NCBI GenBank assembly: GCA_036556965.1 | Contig: DATBIO010000112.1 | Location: 1 to 20,744, forward strand | Reading direction: 5' to 3' | Source of the DNA: DATBIO01 sp036556965 | GTDB lineage: Bacteria; Acidobacteriota; Vicinamibacteria; Fen-336 | Length of the DNA: 20,744 nt | Shown: positions 15,777 through 20,744 of the stretch, one piece after another | How the letters are laid out: each line of letters opens with the position of its first letter | How positions within the stretch are numbered: position 1 is the first letter of the stretch | Notes under the pieces: generated by a model | Databases searched by the model: none | The model's input: the letters and a program-made list of their open reading frames with translations, nothing else | Told to the model about the DNA's origin: nothing | Program-made: the position numbers and the translations under genes

Positions 15777-16786
15777 GCGCGCCGGCGCGGGGCAAGGGAC
15801 GGATCGCCCTCACCGGCGCATCCTCCTTCATCGGCTCGCGCCTGCTCCGGCGCCTGGCCGAGAGCCGCGGACCGGACCGCGTGGTGGTGGTCGACGTGGC
15901 CCGCCCGCCGGCCGGGCTGCACGGCGTGCGGCACCGGCTGGTGGACCTCACCCTGCCCGCCGCCGACGCCCGGCTGGTCGAGGTGCTGGGGGAGGAGGAG
16001 GTGGACACGCTGGTGCACGCCGCCTTCTACACGGACCCCCGGCGGGACGCGGCCTACACGCACGAGCTGGAGTCGATCGGCACCCTCCACGTCCTCGCCG
16101 CCTGCGCCGCCGCCGGCGTCGCCCACGTGGTGCAGCGGTCCTTCACCGCGGTGTACGGCGCGCGCGGCCAGAACCCCAGCTTCCTGACGGAGGAGCACGC
16201 GCCGCGCCCGAACGAGCGCTTCTGGTGGATCCGCGACAAGCACGAGGCGGAGCAGCACGCGCTCGCCTTCGCGCGGCGGTATCCCGGGATGAAGGTGACC
16301 GTCCTGCGCCTGGCCCCGCTCCTCGGGCCCGGGATGTTCACCTTCTACACCCGCCTGTTCGCCAAGCGCGTGGTGTCCGTGGTCATGGGCTACGACCCCC
16401 TGCTGCAGCTCCTGCACCCCGACGACGCCCTGGCCGCCTTCGACGCGGCGCTGGAGCGCCGGCCGGGCGGCCTGTTCAACGTCGTTCCCCGCGACTCCAT
16501 CAGCCTGCTGACCCTCCTCCACCTGGCCGAGAAGGTCACGGTGCCCGTGCCCCACCCGTTGGCCTACGGCCTCGCCGACCTCTTGTGGGCGGCGGGCCTG
16601 GGGGAGGCGCCGGGAGGGTTCATCGACTACATCCGCTTCGCCTGCGTGGCGGACGGGGGCAAGGCGAAGCGCGCGCTCGGCTTCGAGGCGCGCCACGGCA
16701 GCCGGGACGCCCTCCGCGACTACCTGGAATACCGCTACCCCCAGCGGCTCGTGGCGAGGTGGGGCGGCGCGGGGAGGGCGGCGTGA
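15773..16786 (+). CDS. SDR / NAD-dependent epimerase-like protein with Trp at the Tyr position
   Basis: The protein is 337 residues and its ATG overlaps the previous stop (ATGA). An extended SDR fold is indicated by TGASSFIG (14-21), an acidic VVVVDVARP strand end, DTLVHAAFYTD, and RSFTAVYGA (the Ser/Thr site). Where the family normally has Tyr-x3-Lys the sequence reads W152-I-R-D-K156, so the acid/base Tyr appears to be Trp while the Lys is kept. The protein may have atypical chemistry, use another residue, or act as a non-catalytic partner. The later LRLAPLLGPG segment and a C-terminal substrate region are present. It sits between the acyl-CoA reductase and the acyltransferase and overlaps both. 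Confidence 0.85.
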   Translation: MSAPARGKGRIALTGASSFIGSRLLRRLAESRGPDRVVVVDVARPPAGLHGVRHRLVDLTLPAADARLVEVLGEEEVDTLVHAAFYTDPRRDAAYTHELESIGTLHVLAACAAAGVAHVVQRSFTAVYGARGQNPSFLTEEHAPRPNERFWWIRDKHEAEQHALAFARRYPGMKVTVLRLAPLLGPGMFTFYTRLFAKRVVSVVMGYDPLLQLLHPDDALAAFDAALERRPGGLFNVVPRDSISLLTLLHLAEKVTVPVPHPLAYGLADLLWAAGLGEAPGGFIDYIRFACVADGGKAKRALGFEARHGSRDALRDYLEYRYPQRLVARWGGAGRAA

Positions 16787-17838
16787 GCGCCGTGAGGGGC
16801 GTGGCGAAGAGGAGCCGGACGCCGCGCCCGCGGCGGGCCGTCCGCTCCCGCGGCGACGGAGCGGGGGAGGTGCGGGCGCGGCTGCGGAGGGCGGAGCAGG
16901 CCCTGGCCGAGGCACAGCAGGAGCTGGCCCGCCGGCCACCGGCGCCGCCGCGCGACGGGCTGCTCGTGGGGCTGGCGCGCCTGGCGCAATCGGGGCTGCG
17001 GTCGGTGGGCTGGCAGGCCCTGGGCCGGCTCCAGGCTGCCCTCTACTTCTCCTGGCACTCCGAGCAGGTGGACGAGTTCGGCTTCGATTCCGCGTTCAGC
17101 GACGCCCTGAAGCCGTTCCTCGACTTCCTGTACTCGGCCTGGTGGCGGGTAGACGTGGCGGGCATGGAGCACGTGCCCGACGACGGGCCGGGGCTGATCG
17201 TGGCGAACCACTCCGGGGTCCTCCCGTACGACGGGGCCATGGTCAAGCTGGCCATCCGCAACCAGCATGCGCGGCGCCGCGAGTGCCGGATGCTGATGCT
17301 GGACATGTTCGCCCTGCTGCCGTTCCTGGCCCCCGCCCTCACCAAGCACGGCGAGGTCCGCGCCAGCCCGGACAACGCGGAACGGCTGCTCCGTGGCGGC
17401 TCCCTGGTGGGCGTGTTCCCGGAGGGCGTCAAGGGCGTGGGCAAGTACTTCCGCGACCGCTACCGGCTGGCCCGCTTCGGCCGCGGCGGCTTCGTGCGCG
17501 TCGCCCTCCGCACGGGGGCTCCCATCATCCCCTGCGCGGTGGTGGGCGCGGAGGAGATCCATCCCATCGTGGGGCGTGCGGACTGGATCGGCCGGCGCCT
17601 GGGCTTCCCGTACTTTCCCCTGACGCCCACCTTCCCGTGGCTGGGACCGCTGGGCCTGGTCCCCCTGCCCACGAAATGGTCCATCGACTTCGGCCAGCCG
17701 ATCCTGCCGTCCGAGTACGGACCGGAGGGGGCGGACGACCCGATCCTGGTCAACCGCCTGTCGGAGGAGGTCCGCGCGCGTGTGCAGGAGATGATCGACG
17801 GGCGCATCGCCCGGCGCCGCTCCCTCTGGTTCGGCTAG
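16783..17838 (+). CDS. Lysophospholipid/MGAT-like acyltransferase (PlsC superfamily)
   Basis: The protein is 351 residues. GTG 16783 overlaps the SDR stop (GTGA) and has GGGAGG upstream. A basic and helical N-terminus (1-50) precedes hydrophobic segments. Motif I is NHSGVLPYD (His143, Asp150) and motif III-like FPEG lies at 212-215 with VKGVGK following. The His-to-Asp spacing is longer than in classic PlsC (NHx4D) and fits the MGAT/DGAT-like branch of LPLATs. The enzyme transfers acyl groups from CoA or ACP to an alcohol or lysolipid at the membrane. Next to a fatty acyl-CoA reductase, a fatty alcohol acceptor (wax ester) or an ether-lipid precursor is a reasonable guess. It ends the three-gene operon. 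Confidence 0.87.
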   Translation: MSAVRGVAKRSRTPRPRRAVRSRGDGAGEVRARLRRAEQALAEAQQELARRPPAPPRDGLLVGLARLAQSGLRSVGWQALGRLQAALYFSWHSEQVDEFGFDSAFSDALKPFLDFLYSAWWRVDVAGMEHVPDDGPGLIVANHSGVLPYDGAMVKLAIRNQHARRRECRMLMLDMFALLPFLAPALTKHGEVRASPDNAERLLRGGSLVGVFPEGVKGVGKYFRDRYRLARFGRGGFVRVALRTGAPIIPCAVVGAEEIHPIVGRADWIGRRLGFPYFPLTPTFPWLGPLGLVPLPTKWSIDFGQPILPSEYGPEGADDPILVNRLSEEVRARVQEMIDGRIARRRSLWFG

Positions 17839-17882
17839 CGAAGGGGGGACGCCCGCACCATCCGCCTGAAACGCCTGATCCA

Positions 17883-17912
17883 TTGATACCGACCGAACCC
17901 ACCACCTAGATT
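17883..17912 (+). promoter_or_regulatory. Candidate sigma-70 promoter of the cytochrome operon
   Basis: TTGATA (17883-17888, five of six to -35), an 18-base spacer, then TAGATT (17907-17912, four of six to -10) lie in a distinctly AT-richer pocket just after the acyltransferase gene. Initiation would be near 17919-17920, about 15 bases before the BldC-like ATG, which has no Shine-Dalgarno. This is the best promoter candidate in the window. Confidence 0.5.
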
Positions 17913-17933
17913 TGCCTCCATGGACGTGCCACC

Positions 17934-18143
17934 ATGACCGCCGCCGAGGAGCCGGAGACGCAGTACCTGTCACGGGCGGGAGTCGCGCGGCTGCTCGGCG
18001 TCTCACCGAACACGGTGAGCCGCTGGGCGCGGGAGGGCCGGCTCGAGTGCCAGAAGACGCTGGGCGGACACCGCCGGTTCGACCGCAAGGCCATCGAAGA
18101 GCTGAGCCGGCGCATGCGCGCCGAGGGCGGTTACCCCGGTTGA
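17934..18143 (+). CDS. BldC-like small MerR-type DNA-binding protein
   Basis: The protein is 69 residues, essentially one winged helix-turn-helix: YLSRAGVARLLGVSPNTVSRWAREGRL followed by KTLGGHRRFDRKAIEEL. The TLGGHRRF wing is characteristic of BldC and of excisionase/MerR-like single-domain proteins. BldC binds DNA cooperatively as head-to-tail arrays without a ligand domain. No Shine-Dalgarno is seen before ATG 17934. The stop TGA at 18141-18143 overlaps a TTG start for the multihaem cytochrome. It is therefore the first gene of a respiratory operon and a candidate regulator of it. An excisionase role is unlikely because no integrase or attachment site is nearby. Confidence 0.87.
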   Translation: MTAAEEPETQYLSRAGVARLLGVSPNTVSRWAREGRLECQKTLGGHRRFDRKAIEELSRRMRAEGGYPG

Positions 18144-19363
18144 CGGGCGCCCGGCCGACCCTGGCCGCCGGCGTGTTCCTCCTGCTCCTGGCGCGGCCCG
18201 GCGCGCCCCGGGCCGCGCCCGCCGACTCCGACTGCCTGGCCTGCCACACGCCGGACCTGGCCCGCGCCGATGGACGGCCCCTGGGTCAGGACCTGGGCGG
18301 CTTCGCCGGCTCCGTGCACGGCCAGGCCGGGCTCTCCTGCGTGGACTGCCATGCCGACCTGGCCGCGGTCGAGGAGTTCCCCCACGCCGAGGATCTCGCG
18401 CCCGCGCAGTGCGCTTCGTGCCACGCCGAGGCGGTGGAGATGCACGCCGCCAGCGTCCACGCCCGGCCGGGGGCGTCCGGAGCCGCCTGCGCCGACTGCC
18501 ACGGCGCGCACGAGATCCTGCCCGCCAAGGACGCCGCCTCGCGCACGTACCACCTGACGCTGCCGCAGACCTGCGGCCGATGCCACGCGGACGAGACGAA
18601 GATGGGGACCCGGGCCGCCGTTCCCGCCCTCTTCGCCGACAGCATCCACGGCCAGGCGCTCTCGCGGCGGGGGCTGGTGGTGGCCCCGAACTGCGCCACC
18701 TGCCACGGCAGCCACGCGGTGCACCGCGCCGCCGACGCCGAGAGCCCCGTGCACCACGCGCGGGTCGCCGCCACCTGCGGCAACTGCCACCAGGGCATCC
18801 GCACGGAGTACGACGGGAGCGTGCACGCGGCCGCCGTGCGTGACGGCAAGCCGGGCGCGGCGTGCAGCGACTGCCACAGCGCCCACGGCATCAAGGAGAC
18901 CCTGCCCGCCTGGCGGCTCGAGGTCGCCCGGGAATGCGGCTCGTGCCACGAGGAGTCCATCCGCACGTATCGCGACGGCTTCCACGGACAGGCGAGCACG
19001 CTCGGCTACACGCGCGTGGCCACCTGCGCCGACTGCCACGGCGCCCACGGCATCCTGCCCGACGAGGACCCGCGCTCGCGGGTCGCCGCCGCGAACCGTG
19101 TCGCCACCTGCGCCCGCTGCCACCCCGGGGCCAACGCCCGCTTCGCCGCCTTCGACCCCCACGCCGACCCCCACGACCAGACGCGGAGCCGGCCCGTGTA
19201 CTACACCGCGCTGTTCATGAAGGTGCTCCTGGCGGGAGTCTTCGCGTTCTTCGGCATCCACACCGCGCTGTGGTTCCCGCGCTCGTGGAAGGAGCGCCGG
19301 CGCCACCGGGGCGGGCCGGACGCCGGCCGCGAAGAGACCCGGGCGGAGGACGACAAGGCATGA
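18140..19363 (+). CDS. Membrane-anchored 11-haem c-type cytochrome
   Basis: The protein is 407 residues. I chose TTG 18140, overlapping the previous TGA, because it gives a proper signal peptide (TLAAGVFLLLLARPGAPRAAPA) and a GAGGG site lies upstream; a longer frame from 17912 would cover the regulator gene. Eleven CxxCH haem sites are visible, in order CLACH, CVDCH, CASCH, CADCH, CGRCH, CATCH, CGNCH, CSDCH, CGSCH, CADCH and CARCH. They alternate in a repeating two-haem unit with an extra His in SVHG/SIHG/FHGQ-type segments, likely distal ligands (bis-His). One TM helix (about 354-380) near the C-terminus anchors it with a short charged cytoplasmic tail. The stop overlaps the cytochrome b start. 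Its role is to carry electrons from or to the membrane b subunit through the periplasm. Confidence 0.93.
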   Translation: MTGARPTLAAGVFLLLLARPGAPRAAPADSDCLACHTPDLARADGRPLGQDLGGFAGSVHGQAGLSCVDCHADLAAVEEFPHAEDLAPAQCASCHAEAVEMHAASVHARPGASGAACADCHGAHEILPAKDAASRTYHLTLPQTCGRCHADETKMGTRAAVPALFADSIHGQALSRRGLVVAPNCATCHGSHAVHRAADAESPVHHARVAATCGNCHQGIRTEYDGSVHAAAVRDGKPGAACSDCHSAHGIKETLPAWRLEVARECGSCHEESIRTYRDGFHGQASTLGYTRVATCADCHGAHGILPDEDPRSRVAAANRVATCARCHPGANARFAAFDPHADPHDQTRSRPVYYTALFMKVLLAGVFAFFGIHTALWFPRSWKERRRHRGGPDAGREETRAEDDKA

Positions 19364-20196
19364 CCGAGCCCAGCGCTCCCGACGCCACCTACGTCCGGCG
19401 CTTCAGTCCCGTGGACGTCGGACTGCACGCCGCCCTCATGACGAGCTTCCTCGGGCTGTCCCTGACCGGCCTTCCCCTGCTCCTCTCCGAGCGCCCCCGG
19501 GCGGCGGTCCTGGCGCGCCTCATGGGCGGATACGGGGTCACGGGGACCCTCCACCGCGGCTTCGCCCTCCTCATGCTGGCCACCTTCGGCGCGCACGTGG
19601 CGCGCGTGCTCTACCGCGTCTACGTGCGCAAGGAGACGGGGCTGCTGTGGGGGCCCGACTCGCTGGTGCCCCAGCCGCGCGACGTGACCGAGATGCTCGG
19701 GCATTTCCGGTGGTTCCTCGGCCTGGGCCCGCGCCCGCGCTTCGGACGCTTCACGTACTGGGAGAAGTTCGACTACTGGGCCGTGTTCTGGGGCATGGGC
19801 ATCATCGGGGGCTCCGGCCTCCTCCTCTGGTTCCCGCGCTTCTTCTCGCAGGTCCTGCCGGGGTGGCTCTTCAACGTGGCCTTCGTGATCCACGGCGAAG
19901 AGGCGCTGCTGGCCATGGTGTTCATCTTCACCGTCCACTTCTTCAACGGCCACCTGCGGCCGGAGAAGTTCCCGATGGACACCGTCATCTTCACGGGGCG
20001 CCTCCCCCTGGCCGAGCTGCGGGACGAGCGCCCGGCCGAGTACGAGCGGATGCTCCGGCGGGGGGAGCTCCCCGCTGCCGTGGCGCCGGCGCCCACCCGC
20101 CAGGAACGCCGGCGGGGCCACGTGGTGGGCACCATCGCCGTCGTCCTGGGCCTGACCATGGTCGTGGCCACCCTGGTGGCCCTGGCCCGTTCCTGA
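19360..20196 (+). CDS. Membrane cytochrome b subunit (FdnI/HydC-like)
   Basis: The protein is 278 residues and its ATG overlaps the multihaem stop (ATGA). Four TM segments contain histidines suited to b-haem ligation: His23, His65, His79, His178 and His193. A conserved-looking HFFNGHLRPEKFPMD stretch lies near 193-207 and a fifth hydrophobic helix near the C-terminus (about 252-276). The pattern fits the Ni-hydrogenase/formate dehydrogenase gamma cytochrome b family, which exchanges electrons with (mena)quinone. With the 11-haem protein it would form an inner-membrane quinone:cytochrome c oxidoreductase, similar in parts to the fused CbcL of Geobacter but as two polypeptides. Direction of electron flow cannot be read from sequence. 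Confidence 0.9.
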   Translation: MTEPSAPDATYVRRFSPVDVGLHAALMTSFLGLSLTGLPLLLSERPRAAVLARLMGGYGVTGTLHRGFALLMLATFGAHVARVLYRVYVRKETGLLWGPDSLVPQPRDVTEMLGHFRWFLGLGPRPRFGRFTYWEKFDYWAVFWGMGIIGGSGLLLWFPRFFSQVLPGWLFNVAFVIHGEEALLAMVFIFTVHFFNGHLRPEKFPMDTVIFTGRLPLAELRDERPAEYERMLRRGELPAAVAPAPTRQERRRGHVVGTIAVVLGLTMVVATLVALARS

Positions 20197-20340
20197 GCGG
20201 ACGCCGCCTCCCCGCCCCGGCCCCGCCTCGGGAATCCGGCCCCCCGCCCCTCCGGAATCTCACCTCGCGTCCTCGGGCGCCTGCCCGATGGTGGCGGGAG
20301 CGTGGCGCGCCGACATTCCAGGTGACGGAAGGAGGACGCC

Positions 20341-20712
20341 ATGAAGTGGAGCATGGGAGGGATGAAGGCGGCGCCGGGCTTCTACTGGAACACCGCGCGC
20401 TGGGAGGTCGTCACCATGGACGGCGAGAGCGAGCGGCTCCCGGGCGGGGAAGAGGCCACCTACGTGCGGATCCCCACCGTGGCCATGCTCCTGGTGGGGC
20501 CGGTGATGGGCGGGCTCTTCGCGGTGTTCCTTCCCCTCGTCGGGTTCCTGATGGTCCTGCGCGAGCTGGGACGCAAGGGAGTCCGCGCGGCGCGCGCCCT
20601 GGTGCGCGGCCGCCGGGAAGAGACCGTGCCGGTGGCGGTGCCCCCGCCGGTGGCCACGGAGAAGGCGGCCACCGAGGAGGCGGCTACCGAGGAGTGGCGG
20701 CGCGCGGCCTGA
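20341..20712 (+). CDS. Small membrane protein of unknown function
   Basis: The protein is 123 residues. ATG 20341 follows GGAGG by five bases, an excellent ribosome binding site. The N-terminal ~40 residues (KWSMGGMKAAPGFYWNTARWEVV) are polar/aromatic. One long or two short hydrophobic helices cover about 43-75 (VAMLLVGPVMGGLFAVFLPLVGFLMVL), followed by a basic stretch and a Pro/Val then Ala-Thr-Glu tail with a short repeat (ATEKA, ATEEA, ATEEW). I recognise no family. It lies 144 bases after the cytochrome b gene on the same strand and could be an accessory of that module or a separate unit. A hairpin follows its stop. Confidence 0.7.
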   Translation: MKWSMGGMKAAPGFYWNTARWEVVTMDGESERLPGGEEATYVRIPTVAMLLVGPVMGGLFAVFLPLVGFLMVLRELGRKGVRAARALVRGRREETVPVAVPPPVATEKAATEEAATEEWRRAA

Positions 20713-20718
20713 ACCGGC

Positions 20719-20742
20719 GCCCGGCGCCTCCCGGCGCCGGGC
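20719..20742 (+). terminator. Terminator-like 10-bp hairpin at the window end
   Basis: GCCCGGCGCC, loop TCCC, GGCGCCGGGC is a perfect 10-bp stem starting six bases after the last stop. The window ends two bases beyond it, so a following T-tract cannot be checked. Confidence 0.45.
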
Positions 20743-20744
20743 TC

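Noticed and set aside
17934..18143. Excisionase of a mobile element
   Set aside because: The HTH matches excisionase-like proteins broadly, but there is no integrase, repeat or attachment site, and the gene is overlapped with a cytochrome operon.

Overview
The window is about 20.7 kb of very GC-rich bacterial DNA (roughly 70-75% G+C by eye). Genes are tightly packed, GGAGG-type ribosome binding sites are common, and many stop and start codons overlap. Outer-membrane, lipoprotein and periplasmic genes point to a diderm. An 11-haem cytochrome c beside a membrane cytochrome b, a BldC-like regulator, a GroEL of a divergent type and a fatty acyl-CoA reductase cassette suggest a respiratory, metal- or soil-associated lineage such as Myxococcota (Anaeromyxobacter-like), Methylomirabilota/Rokubacteria or Acidobacteriota. 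The sequence alone does not decide between these. I see no tRNA, rRNA, CRISPR array, insertion sequence or prophage.

Layout. (1) Bases 1-4584, plus strand: the tail of a probable outer-membrane beta-barrel protein, a CsgG/LpoB-like lipoprotein, a secreted protein with two more such domains, a periplasmic protein with two parvulin domains, and a zinc alcohol dehydrogenase. They are almost contiguous and probably one operon. (2) Bases 4606-7921, minus strand: a membrane-anchored SRPBCC-like protein, a helix-hairpin-helix protein and a divergent GroEL without GroES. The last two are adjacent with a 2-base gap. (3) Bases 8214-12500, minus strand: an ABC ATPase, an eight-TM FtsX/MacB-type permease and a HlyD/MacA-type adaptor, forming a tripartite exporter operon. 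(4) Bases 12787-13780, plus strand: a two-CBS-domain protein and a small monohaem cytochrome c. (5) Bases 13926-17838, plus strand: fatty acyl-CoA reductase-like protein, SDR protein and acyltransferase in an overlapping three-gene lipid operon. (6) Bases 17934-20712, plus strand: BldC-like regulator, 11-haem cytochrome c with a C-terminal membrane anchor, cytochrome b, and a small membrane protein.

How they fit together. Region 6 is the most interesting. A small DNA-binding protein is translationally coupled to a split quinone-linked cytochrome b / multihaem cytochrome c module, resembling in outline the fused CbcL-type inner-membrane oxidoreductases of metal reducers. Region 1 looks like an envelope-assembly cassette, with chaperone-type isomerase and CsgG-like proteins serving an outer-membrane barrel. 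Region 5 could make fatty alcohols and esterify them (wax or ether-type lipid). Regions 2 and 3 are stress and export functions. The ABC/CBS divergent intergenic region holds, on each side, a hairpin that overlaps a Shine-Dalgarno sequence.
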